This document shows, in pieces, positions 26,820 through 35,153 of a stretch of DNA of 64,000 nucleotides. The position numbers and the translations under genes were made by a program. Every line of letters starts with the position of its first letter. Within the stretch, counting starts at the first letter, position 1. The stretch spans positions 1 through 64,000 of the forward strand of contig NZ_RQRS01000005.1 in assembly GCF_004335085.1 (NCBI RefSeq), in the 5' to 3' direction. The notes beneath the pieces are model-generated. The model saw only the letters and a list, made by a program, of their open reading frames with translations, did no database searches and was not told where the DNA came from. The stretch comes from Pedobacter nototheniae. Its GTDB lineage: Bacteria; Bacteroidota; Bacteroidia; Sphingobacteriales; Sphingobacteriaceae.

Positions 26820-28499
26820 ATGGAGAATAAAACCATCGCCCGCACCCTTCGTCTCTTATCGCAATTAATGGAATTGCATGAAGAAAATCCTTTTAAAATT
26901 AAATCGGTTGCCAATGCTTATTTTAAGGTTGATAAATTACCGTTCGCCTTAAAAGATAAACCGTTAAATGAAATTGATCAGATTGATGGAATTGGCAAAG
27001 GCTTGGCATCAAAAATTATTGAACTGCTGCAAACAGGTACTTTACAAGAATTAAATGATATTGTTGAAAAAACACCCGTGGGTGTGGTCGAAATGCTTGC
27101 GATAAAGGGTATTGGACCTAAAAAAATATTAATTATTTGGCGTACACTCGGCATTGAAAGTATTGGCGAGCTTTATTATGCCTGTAATGAAAATCGATTG
27201 ATTGAAGCCAAAGGCTTTGGCTTAAAAACGCAGGAAGAAATTAAAAAAGCGATTGAATTTAAACTTGCTGCTAATGGCAGATTTTTATATGCACAGGTAC
27301 AAAATTTCGCTAATTTACTTTTTACACAGTTATCAGAATGGTTAATTAAAGTAGATTTAAATGCATCACTAGGCTTTGCCGGACAATATCGTCGCTGTTG
27401 CGAAATTATCGATGAATTAGAATTTGTAATCGGTGGAGAACAACTATCTGATATAATCGAATCCTTAAATACCTTTGAACCCGTTTCTTTTATTCAGACT
27501 GAAAATTCATTTATAGCTACAACTGAAACAGGATTAAGAATAAAACTTCAGCTGGTAGAAAAACCATTATTTTACCTAGAATGGTTTAAGCAAACTGGAA
27601 ACAATGAGCATGTTGAAAAAGTATTGAAACTTGCTGGCTCAGGTCCATTTACAGATGAAAAAGATATTTATAACAAAGCAGGATTAGCTTTTATTGAACC
27701 TGAACTAAGGGAAGATTTCGACGAGATAGAACTGGCAAAGGAAAACAAATTGCCAACTTTAATTACTTATGCAGATTTAAAAGGGAGTTTGCACAATCAC
27801 TCTACCTGGAGCGATGGTGTGCATACACTTGAAGAAATGGCGCTTTATTGTAAAAATGAGTTAAAATTGGAATACCTTGGTATTTGCGATCACTCTAAAA
27901 CTGCTGTTTATGCAAAAGGCTTAAATGAGCAACGAGTATTTGGGCAGCACCAGGAAATTGATGAATTGAATAAAAAATTAGCTCCTTTTAAAATCTTTAA
28001 AGGTATTGAGAGTGATATTTTAAGCGATGGATCATTAGATTATTCTGATGAAATTTTAAAAACTTTCGATTTTGTTGTGGCTTCCGTTCACAGTAACTTA
28101 AGGATGGATGAGGAAAAAGCTACAAATCGTTTATTAAAAGCGATTGAAAATCCTTACACAACTATTTTGGGGCACCCAACTGGCAGATTATTATTAAGCC
28201 GTGCCGGATATCCAATAGATTATAAAAAAATTATAGATGCCTGCGCTGCAAACAATGTAGTTATAGAAATTAATGCCAATCCATTACGTTTAGATTTAGA
28301 TTGGCGCTGGCACCGATATGCATTAGAAAAAGGGGTTTTACTTTCTGTTAATCCAGATGCACACCGTACTGAAGGGTTTTATGATATGCATTATGGTATT
28401 TTAGTAGCGCGTAAAGGTGGCTTAAGCGCAGATAAGTGCTTAAATGCATTTTCTCTTGATGAGATTTCTAATTATTTTAATAAAAGATTACTTAAATAA
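26820..28499 (+). CDS. PolX-like protein: degenerate polymerase domain plus intact PHP domain
   Basis: The 559-residue protein is laid out like bacterial PolX. Helix-hairpin-helix motifs (IDGIGKGLASKIIELL, IKGIGPKKILIIWRTLG) precede a palm-like region, and a C-terminal PHP domain follows (HNHSTWSDGVH, DHSK, GIESDIL, SVHSNL, HPTGR, NPDAH). PolX palms carry two catalytic Asp in a KDLDF-like motif. Here the aligned string is DELEFV, so Glu199 and Glu201 replace them, and polymerase activity is doubtful. The PHP metal-binding residues are intact, so 3'-5' exonuclease or AP-site repair activity is likely. Confidence 0.88.
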   Translation: MENKTIARTLRLLSQLMELHEENPFKIKSVANAYFKVDKLPFALKDKPLNEIDQIDGIGKGLASKIIELLQTGTLQELNDIVEKTPVGVVEMLAIKGIGPKKILIIWRTLGIESIGELYYACNENRLIEAKGFGLKTQEEIKKAIEFKLAANGRFLYAQVQNFANLLFTQLSEWLIKVDLNASLGFAGQYRRCCEIIDELEFVIGGEQLSDIIESLNTFEPVSFIQTENSFIATTETGLRIKLQLVEKPLFYLEWFKQTGNNEHVEKVLKLAGSGPFTDEKDIYNKAGLAFIEPELREDFDEIELAKENKLPTLITYADLKGSLHNHSTWSDGVHTLEEMALYCKNELKLEYLGICDHSKTAVYAKGLNEQRVFGQHQEIDELNKKLAPFKIFKGIESDILSDGSLDYSDEILKTFDFVVASVHSNLRMDEEKATNRLLKAIENPYTTILGHPTGRLLLSRAGYPIDYKKIIDACAANNVVIEINANPLRLDLDWRWHRYALEKGVLLSVNPDAHRTEGFYDMHYGILVARKGGLSADKCLNAFSLDEISNYFNKRLLK

Positions 28500-29011
28500 A
28501 ATTCGCCGTATTTAAATAGAAATTGAAGCGCTAATAAACGATAAAAGGCATCAAGTGAAAAAGTAGGGGAACGTAATTAACAACTGACTGCTGTTTATTT
28601 TCGCTAAGTTTTGTTTGTTCTCATTACGTAGCTGGTTATTCTTGCTAAGCATTAGAATTTGGAAATGAACGCTTTGGTGTGCATGGCAATTGAAGTCAGG
28701 CTTTTACACTGTATCCCGATAGAAAAAATCGGGATGCCGTTTCAATCCTGTTTAGATACAAAGTTTGTGCGCTTATTGATGCTCTTGTTAAATAAACCTG
28801 ACCGACCGCGGTATCCCGATTTTTCTATCGGGATTTAGCAAAGGGCGGGACTGCATGAGCCAAAAGCTACTGACAATAATTTCCAAAAAATAATTCGCTT
28901 CTAATCTTGTGACTTTGCAATTCGGAGGTTTTTATGAGCTTCGGATTGCACCTTAATACTTATATTTGCCCCTGCTAATAATTAAATTTTAGCTGGTAAT
29001 TAAAATTTAAC
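28500..29011. repeat. Intergenic repeat element with two CCCGAT hairpins
   Basis: The 512-bp gap has no convincing ORF. It contains ATCCCGAT/ATCGGGAT stem-loops at 28713-28735 and 28813-28834. Their loops are complementary (AGAAAAA and TTTTCT), so each is close to the reverse complement of the other and they could pair over 80 bases. GGGCGGGACTGCATGAGCC (about 28843-28861) resembles GCGGGACTGGTAAGGCC at 31094-31110. CCCGATA hairpins of this kind are common in Bacteroidota intergenic DNA. Confidence 0.6.
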
Positions 29012-29512
29012 ATGGCCAGAAATACAACAAAGGTACTTGAAGATAAAATACTCAATCCAGACAATCTAAAAGAAAAGATCGACGGCTGGAAAAGTAATAA
29101 TCAAAAAATTGTTTTTACAAACGGATGTTTTGATTTGCTTCATCCTGGGCATGTTGCATATTTAAATGAAGCGGCAAGTTTGGGCGATAAACTTATTATT
29201 GGTTTAAATACTGACGCATCTGTTAGGAAGATTAAGGGAGAAACCAGACCTGTAAACAATGAATTTAGCAGAGCACAATTACTCGCAGCCATGTTTTTTG
29301 TAGATGCAGTTATTCTTTTTGATGAAGATACACCACTTAAATTAATTAATACAATTGAGCCTGATGTACTTGTAAAAGGTGGCGATTATAAAATTGAAAC
29401 CATTGTTGGTGCAACAGAAACGCTTAAAAAAGGCGGAAAAGTAGAAGTACTTTCTTTTTTACCAGGATACTCCTCTACTGCCATTATTGAAAAAATAAAA
29501 AACGAGGGCTAA
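29012..29512 (+). CDS. rfaE2: D-glycero-beta-D-manno-heptose 1-phosphate adenylyltransferase
   Basis: The 166-residue protein matches the C-terminal (nucleotidyltransferase) half of HldE. It has the HIGH-type motif FTNGCFDLLHPGHVAYLNEA, then DKLIIGLNTDASVRKIKGETRPVN and the C-terminal GYSSTAIIEKI. It activates heptose 1-phosphate with ATP for LPS core or surface sugars. The kinase half is not here, which fits the split-gene form of this clade. It is one base from the next gene, a GT9 glycosyltransferase that plausibly uses the product. Confidence 0.92.
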   Translation: MARNTTKVLEDKILNPDNLKEKIDGWKSNNQKIVFTNGCFDLLHPGHVAYLNEAASLGDKLIIGLNTDASVRKIKGETRPVNNEFSRAQLLAAMFFVDAVILFDEDTPLKLINTIEPDVLVKGGDYKIETIVGATETLKKGGKVEVLSFLPGYSSTAIIEKIKNEG

Positions 29513-29513
29513 T

Positions 29514-30494
29514 TTGAATACACCTACAAAAATTTTAGTCATAAGGTTTAGCTCAATGGGTGATATTATTTATACTACACCCGTTGTACGCTGCTTAAAA
29601 GAACAAATACCCGGTGCTGAAATCCATTTTTTAACCAAAAAGGAATTTCAATACATTTATCAAAACAACCCTTATTTAACTAAATTACATACCTTAAAAG
29701 CAACGCTTAAGGAAACAATTGCAGATATTAAACAAGAGAAATTTGATTTAATTGTTGATCTGCATAATAATTTACGCACTTCTATCATTAAGTTATCTAC
29801 TAATATCCCTGCTCTAACTTATAAAAAAGATAGACTGAGCAAGCTCTTTGTTTTAAAATTTAGATGGACGAGTTTTATAGACCCAAGGCATTTGGTAGAA
29901 AGATACTTGGATACAGTAAAATCTTTAGGCGTAAAAAACGACAATAAACCTATTGATTATTACATTTCCAAGGAATATAGTTTAAGTGAGTTTTTACCTG
30001 AAAGCCACCAGCAAAAGTTTGTAACTTTTATTATTGGTGCAACGCATTTTACTAAGCGATTGCCAAATGATAAGATTATAGAAATTTGTAAAGGGCTTAA
30101 TCTTCCAATCGTACTGTTGGGCGGTCCGGATGTTAAAGATAACGCCGAAGTTATTAAAAATGCTGTTGGCAATAATGTTTATAGCACTTGCGGAATAACC
30201 AACCTCGATCAATCTGTTTTTCTGGTTTCTAAAGCGCATAAAGTAATTGGTTTTGATACAGGATTAACACATATTTCTGAAGCTTTTAATAAGCCTCTTG
30301 CTTCTATTTGGGGCGGTACAACACCCGATTTGTTGGGCGTACAACCGTATAAAATTACCGATTCTTTAATTGCTGGAGTAGATTTAGACTGTCGCCCATG
30401 CTCAAAATTTGGTTTAGAAAAATGCCCATTAACACATTTTAAGTGCATGAAAAACATTCCGAATGAAATGGTTGTTGATTTTATTAATAAATAG
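29514..30494 (+). CDS. Glycosyltransferase family 9 (heptosyltransferase-like)
   Basis: The 326-residue protein has the GT9 opening KILVIRFSSMGDIIYTTPVVRCLKEQIPGAEIHFLTKKEF. In the second half are FIIGATHFTKRLPNDKIIEICKGL and VIGFDTGLTHISEAFNKPLASIWGGT, the ADP-sugar-binding string. No ATG precedes the conserved start; the first codon is a TTG at 29514, one base after the rfaE2 stop, and it is accepted as an unusual start. It probably adds heptose to lipid A core or a related glycan, on the cytoplasmic face of the inner membrane. Confidence 0.88.
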   Translation: MNTPTKILVIRFSSMGDIIYTTPVVRCLKEQIPGAEIHFLTKKEFQYIYQNNPYLTKLHTLKATLKETIADIKQEKFDLIVDLHNNLRTSIIKLSTNIPALTYKKDRLSKLFVLKFRWTSFIDPRHLVERYLDTVKSLGVKNDNKPIDYYISKEYSLSEFLPESHQQKFVTFIIGATHFTKRLPNDKIIEICKGLNLPIVLLGGPDVKDNAEVIKNAVGNNVYSTCGITNLDQSVFLVSKAHKVIGFDTGLTHISEAFNKPLASIWGGTTPDLLGVQPYKITDSLIAGVDLDCRPCSKFGLEKCPLTHFKCMKNIPNEMVVDFINK

Positions 30495-30499
30495 AGCGT

Positions 30500-30994
30500 A
30501 TGAAACAATTATTATTGGTTAGGCACGGAAAATCAGATTGGGGAACGGCAGCACAAACAGATTTTGAAAGACCTTTGAATAAAAGAGGGAAAGAAAACGC
30601 ACCAGAAATGGCTGATCGGCTTTTAAAGCGTGGTTTCAAATTTGATTTGATGGTAAGCAGTCCTGCAAACAGAGCCATTACTACAGCTAAATATTTTGCC
30701 GAAGCTTACAAAACAGAGGATATTCAGCTTGAAAAAGCCATTTATGAAGCCAACACAACTACTTTACTTAAAGTTGTTAATGCTTTTAACGATAATGCTA
30801 GTACTGTAATTATGTTTGGTCACAATCCTGGTTTTACTGATTTTGCTAACGAATTGTGTGATGCAAACATTTACAATATCCCTACTGCAGGCATGGTTTT
30901 AATTACCTTTCCTTTTGAATCCTGGAAAATGGTTAGTCGTGGTACAGGAGAAATGGTTTTCTTTGATTACCCAAAAAATAGTGATGAAATGTAG
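30500..30994 (+). CDS. SixA-like histidine phosphatase
   Basis: The 164-residue protein opens MKQLLLVRHGKSDWG with the histidine-phosphatase motif (Arg8, His9) and has LMVSSPANRAITTAKYFAEAYK, then TVIMFGHNPGFTDFANEL containing the second catalytic His. This short form resembles SixA, which dephosphorylates phosphohistidine in Hpt proteins. The window's Hpt protein at 23313-23687 is a conceivable substrate, though not linked in an operon. It lies 5 bases after the GT9 gene, so it is probably in the same operon. Confidence 0.85.
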   Translation: MKQLLLVRHGKSDWGTAAQTDFERPLNKRGKENAPEMADRLLKRGFKFDLMVSSPANRAITTAKYFAEAYKTEDIQLEKAIYEANTTTLLKVVNAFNDNASTVIMFGHNPGFTDFANELCDANIYNIPTAGMVLITFPFESWKMVSRGTGEMVFFDYPKNSDEM

Positions 30995-31327
30995 CTGATT
31001 GCTTCATTGAGAATCTGAAATATTAAAGCTTCGCGTTACTTAAACCCGATTGAACGGATGCACCGATTTTTCATCGTGCAGGAGGAAAAGCGGGACTGGT
31101 AAGGCCAAAACGCACTAAAACAATCATTTTCAAAATAAAAAGCGCACTATTTCTGATTATTTTATAACAAATCGACTAAAATTATAGCAGATTCAAATAT
31201 TTATTTATCTTTGAGTACATAAAAACGAAATCTGGCAATAGACATTTCGGTGAATTCATAACCTAAACTCCTCTGGTTATTTCATAATTCGTATCGCCGG
31301 GTTCTTTATCTATTAATTTATCCATAC
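30995..31327. repeat. Intergenic repeat-like region before the DUF4290 gene
   Basis: The 333-bp gap has no ORF. Around 31049-31120 it holds a hairpin-rich GC patch (ACGATGAAAAATCGGTGCA on the minus strand) and GCGGGACTGGTAAGGCCAAAACGCAC, resembling the 28843-28875 segment. The rest is AT-rich and should contain the promoter of the DUF4290-murA unit. Confidence 0.45.
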
Positions 31328-32005
31328 ATGAATTTTGATTATAACACTACACGCAGTCATCTGATTTTATCGGAATATGGCCGTAACGTACAAAACATGG
31401 TGAAGTATATTTGCGAATTACCAACCATTGAAGAACGTAATAAATATGCTCAGGCGGTTATCGACCTGATGGGCTTTTTACAACCGCATTTACGTGATGT
31501 GGCAGATTTTAAGCACAAACTTTGGGATCATTTACACATTATTTCTGGCTATCAGATTGATGTTGATAGCCCTTATCCAAAACCTTTGATTGAAAATGCT
31601 TACATAAAACCAGCACATATCGGTTATCCGCAGCAAAGAATTACCTATAAACATTATGGTAAAACTGTTGAAACGCTGATTGAGAAAGCTATGCGTGAAG
31701 AAAATCCTGAGCAGAAAAAAGCTATGGTACAGGGAATCGCCAATTTTATGAAAATGGCTTATGTTACCTGGAATAAAGACAATGTATCTGATGAAACTAT
31801 TTTAAAGGATTTGCACGATTTATCTGGTGGTTTATTACGCTTAGAAGAAAATGTAAATTTAGCTAAGGTTGAGTTTAGACAACAAAATCCTCGTCAGAAC
31901 AATAACAACAACCGCGGAAGAAACAATAATAACAATGGTAAAAATCGCCAGAATAATAACAACAACAACCGCAGACCAAACAACAACAATAAACCTAAAT
32001 ATTAA
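31328..32005 (+). CDS. DUF4290 protein with Asn/Arg-rich tail
   Basis: The 225-residue protein is the DUF4290 family found just upstream of murA in Bacteroidota. The N-terminal domain (about residues 1-175) is helical (NFDYNTTRSHLILSEYGRNVQNMVKYI). From about residue 183 to the end it is low-complexity, mostly Asn with scattered Arg, Lys and Gln, so intrinsically disordered and basic, resembling RNA-binding tails. Function is unknown, and cell-envelope involvement is suggested only by the neighbour. Gap to murA: 91 bp. Confidence 0.85.
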   Translation: MNFDYNTTRSHLILSEYGRNVQNMVKYICELPTIEERNKYAQAVIDLMGFLQPHLRDVADFKHKLWDHLHIISGYQIDVDSPYPKPLIENAYIKPAHIGYPQQRITYKHYGKTVETLIEKAMREENPEQKKAMVQGIANFMKMAYVTWNKDNVSDETILKDLHDLSGGLLRLEENVNLAKVEFRQQNPRQNNNNNRGRNNNNNGKNRQNNNNNNRRPNNNNKPKY

Positions 32006-32096
32006 TTGATTAAAAGAAATTTTAATCATGTCTGTAAAACTAAACCATTGAAATTTAATTTCTTTAATAAACAGACCGGCATTAATTAAAAAATAT

Positions 32097-33422
32097 ATGA
32101 ACGCATTTGAAATAACAGGCGGAATTAAATTAAAAGGCGAAATTACTCCCCAAGGCGCCAAAAACGAGGCTTTACAGATTTTATCAGCTGTATTGTTAAC
32201 AGAAAAGAAAGTAACCATCAGTAATATCCCCGATATTAAGGATGTAAATAAGTTGATTGAGTTATTAGGCGATCTTGGTGTTATTGTTGAGCGAATTAAT
32301 AAAGATACTTACACTTTTGAAGCCAAAAATATTGATTTAAACTTTTTCGAATCAGAAACTTTTAAAGCTAAAGGCGGTGGTTTGCGTGGATCAATTATGA
32401 TTGTTGGCCCTTTATTGGCACGTTTTGGTAAGGCAGCAATCCCTAAACCAGGTGGTGATAAAATTGGTCGTAGAAGATTAGATACTCACTTTATTGGTTT
32501 CGAAAAATTAGGTGCTAAATTTGTTTACGATAGCAAAAAAGCATTTTTTAACGTTGATGCAACCAATTTACAGGGTGCCTACATTTTATTGGATGAAGCA
32601 TCTGTAACGGGAACGGCTAATATTGTTATGGCTGCTGTTTTAGCAAAAGGTACAACCACTATTTACAACGCAGCATGCGAGCCTTATTTACAGCAACTTT
32701 GTAAAATGCTTAATCGCATGGGCGCAAAAATTTCTGGTATTGGCTCTAACTTATTAACCATTGAAGGTGTTAAGGTTTTAGGTGGTACTGAACATAGAAT
32801 GTTGCCTGACATGATCGAAATTGGATCTTTTATTGGTCTAGCAGCCATGACTGAATCAGAAATTACGATTAAAAATGTTTGTTATGATGAATTGGGCGTT
32901 ATTCCAGAAGTTTTTAAAAAACTAGGTATCAAACTAGAGCGCAGAGGTGATGACATTTATGTTCCTTCGCAAAAACACTATGAGATTGATACCTTTATTG
33001 ATGGATCTATCTTAACTATTGCAGATTCTCCTTGGCCAGGCTTTACACCTGATTTATTGAGCATTGTTTTGGTTGTAGCTACACAAGCGAAAGGAAATGT
33101 GTTAATACATCAGAAAATGTTTGAAAGCCGTTTATTCTTCGTGGACAAATTAATTGATATGGGTGCCCAAATTATTCTTTGCGATCCACACCGTGCAACC
33201 GTTAATGGTATTGATAAAAAATACAAACTTCGTGGTATTAGCATGACTTCTCCTGATATTAGAGCTGGAGTTTCATTATTAATTGCTGCTTTATCTGCCG
33301 AAGGTAAATCGACTATTTATAACATAGAACAAATTGAACGCGGTTATCAGGATATCGACACTCGTTTACGTGCATTAGGCGCTCAAATTAAGCGTGTAAA
33401 CGCTGATGCTCCAAGTCACTAG
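32097..33422 (+). CDS. murA: UDP-N-acetylglucosamine 1-carboxyvinyltransferase MurA, Cys-to-Asp variant
   Basis: The 441-residue EPSP-synthase-fold enzyme transfers enolpyruvate from PEP to UDP-GlcNAc, the first committed peptidoglycan step. Landmarks include GGIKLKGEITPQGAKNEALQI at the N-terminus and the active loop KPGGDKIGRRRLDTH. The catalytic Cys (Cys115 in E. coli, in GGCAIGARPVDLH) is here Asp121 (codon 32457-32459). This Asp form is known from mycobacteria and Chlamydia and gives fosfomycin insensitivity. A strong terminator follows. The same transcript probably begins at DUF4290. Confidence 0.95.
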   Translation: MNAFEITGGIKLKGEITPQGAKNEALQILSAVLLTEKKVTISNIPDIKDVNKLIELLGDLGVIVERINKDTYTFEAKNIDLNFFESETFKAKGGGLRGSIMIVGPLLARFGKAAIPKPGGDKIGRRRLDTHFIGFEKLGAKFVYDSKKAFFNVDATNLQGAYILLDEASVTGTANIVMAAVLAKGTTTIYNAACEPYLQQLCKMLNRMGAKISGIGSNLLTIEGVKVLGGTEHRMLPDMIEIGSFIGLAAMTESEITIKNVCYDELGVIPEVFKKLGIKLERRGDDIYVPSQKHYEIDTFIDGSILTIADSPWPGFTPDLLSIVLVVATQAKGNVLIHQKMFESRLFFVDKLIDMGAQIILCDPHRATVNGIDKKYKLRGISMTSPDIRAGVSLLIAALSAEGKSTIYNIEQIERGYQDIDTRLRALGAQIKRVNADAPSH

Positions 33423-33484
33423 TAAGGTTGAGGATTTAAAGGCGGAAGGTTTAAGGTAAAACCCACCGCTAAAATATCGATTAT

Positions 33485-33523
33485 AAAAAATGCTCAAGTA
33501 AAAACTTTACTTGAGCATTTTTT
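33485..33523. terminator. Bidirectional terminator between murA and cbs
   Basis: An 18-bp perfect stem (arms 33485-33502 and 33506-33523) with a three-base loop carries six A on the left and six T on the right. It serves murA and the convergent cystathionine beta-synthase gene. It follows a murA-downstream patch (33425-33460) of TTAAAGG/TTTAAGG words. Confidence 0.93.
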
Positions 33524-33532
33524 ATAGCTTTT

Positions 33533-33620
33533 CGTCATTGCGAGGCACGAAGCAATCTTAATGCTTTGGCTTAGCCTCCTGGCAAGTGTTGTAAGATTGC
33601 TTCGTGCCTCGCAAAGGACG
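33533..33620. repeat. 88-bp GTCATTGCGAGG-type palindromic element
   Basis: The left arm (33533-33560) and right arm (33592-33620) are near-perfect inverted repeats with a single one-base insertion. Their core, TTGCGAGGCACGAAGCAATC, resembles a mobile palindromic repeat seen in many bacterial phyla. About 31 bases of unique sequence separate the arms. No transposase is nearby, so it is likely a non-autonomous element. Confidence 0.8.
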
Positions 33621-33637
33621 ACAGTATTAGAATTTAA

Positions 33638-34999
33638 CTAACCTGATATTGCATTAATAATATCGTATTGAGTAATAATTTCAATTTTACCAGATTCATC
33701 TTCAACTAAAACAGCCGAATTTTCTTTATTAATCATCGAAGAAATTTTATCTATCGAAGTATTTAAATCAACAAAGGGAAATGTAGCAGTCATAATTTCG
33801 GCAACTGGTGCAGATTTTAATCCAGGATTTTCTAATAAAGCGGTTAAAATATCACTTTCAGCAATTTTACCAACAATCATACCTTGTTGTGTAACTGGAA
33901 TTTGTGATATATTCATGGATTTAATAGTATTGATTGCTTCTAAAACAGTCTTTTGAGCATCAAGCGTTACAATTTCGGTAGTATCTTTTTTAGCAAGGAT
34001 AGATTTAGCTGTAAGCTTTTCATCTTGTAAAAATCCTCTTTCACGCAACCAATCCTCGTTATACATTTTCCCCATATAACGGCTTCCATGATCGTGGAAA
34101 ATCACAACAACTACATCTTCAGGTTTTAATTTATCCTTTAACTGAAGTAATCCGGCAATGGCAGCACCTGCAGAATTTCCTACAAATATGCCTTCTTTGC
34201 GTGCAATATCTCTGGTCATTAAGGCCGCATCTTTATCCGTTACTTTTTCGAACAAATCAATCACATCAAAATTAACGTTAGCAGGTAAAAAGTCTTCACC
34301 TATACCTTCAGTGATGTATGGATAAATTTCGTCCTTATCAAAAATGCCTGTTTCTTTATATTTTTTAAATACTGAACCGTAAGTATCAATTCCCCAAATT
34401 TTAATATTAGGATTTTGTTCTTTTAGATATTTTCCTGTTCCAGAAATAGTTCCACCAGTACCAACACCAACTACCAAATGGGTAATTTTACCTTCAGTTT
34501 GCTTCCAAATTTCAGGACCAGTTTGCTCGTAATGCGCTTGTGAATTGGCCAAATTATCGTATTGATTTGGTTTCCAAGAATTTGGAACTTCACGCTCCAA
34601 ACGAGAAGAAACTGAATAGTAAGACCGTGGATCTTCTGGTTCTACATTGGTTGGGCAAACAATTACCTCAGCACCAAAAGCACGTAAAGCATCAACTTTT
34701 TCTTTAGATTGTTTATCTGTTGTAGTAAAAATACATTTGTAACCTTTGATAATAGCAGCCATTGCTAATCCCATGCCGGTATTGCCAGATGTTCCTTCAA
34801 TAATAGTACCGCCTGGTTTTAACTTACCGCTCTTTTCTGCATCTTCAATCATTTTAACAGCCATACGGTCTTTAATTGAATTACCTGGGTTGGTCGTTTC
34901 AATTTTTGCTAAAATTGTTGCAGGGGTTGATTTCGTTATTGTATTTAATTTTACCAGGGGCGTATTGCCGATGGTTTCTAAAATATTATTATACCACAT
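33638..34999 (-). CDS. cbs: Cystathionine beta-synthase with two CBS domains
   Basis: The 453-residue protein has a fold-type II PLP domain: NPGNSIKDRMAVKM with Lys43 for PLP, EGTSGNTGMGLAMAA, GVGTGGTISGTGKYL for the phosphate, and VGNSAGAAIAG. Two CBS modules (about 335-450) follow (MNISQIPVTQQGMIVGKIAESDIL; PFVDLNTSIDKISSM). It condenses serine or O-acetylserine with homocysteine or sulfide, and the pair of CBS modules is the form typical of beta-synthases. No haem-binding N-terminal extension exists. It might also act as a cysteine synthase; the two cannot be separated by sequence. Confidence 0.9.
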   Translation of the reverse strand: MWYNNILETIGNTPLVKLNTITKSTPATILAKIETTNPGNSIKDRMAVKMIEDAEKSGKLKPGGTIIEGTSGNTGMGLAMAAIIKGYKCIFTTTDKQSKEKVDALRAFGAEVIVCPTNVEPEDPRSYYSVSSRLEREVPNSWKPNQYDNLANSQAHYEQTGPEIWKQTEGKITHLVVGVGTGGTISGTGKYLKEQNPNIKIWGIDTYGSVFKKYKETGIFDKDEIYPYITEGIGEDFLPANVNFDVIDLFEKVTDKDAALMTRDIARKEGIFVGNSAGAAIAGLLQLKDKLKPEDVVVVIFHDHGSRYMGKMYNEDWLRERGFLQDEKLTAKSILAKKDTTEIVTLDAQKTVLEAINTIKSMNISQIPVTQQGMIVGKIAESDILTALLENPGLKSAPVAEIMTATFPFVDLNTSIDKISSMINKENSAVLVEDESGKIEIITQYDIINAISG

Positions 35000-35153
35000 G
35001 CCACAAAATTAAGCAATGACATTAAGTATTTTATAAATTAATATATAATTAAAATATAATTTCGAAATTTTAATTTAATAAAAATTAAATTCTTTAATCT
35101 ATTATTATGATAGGCATTATAGATTGATTATTGGGCAAATCCAATTATTACAT

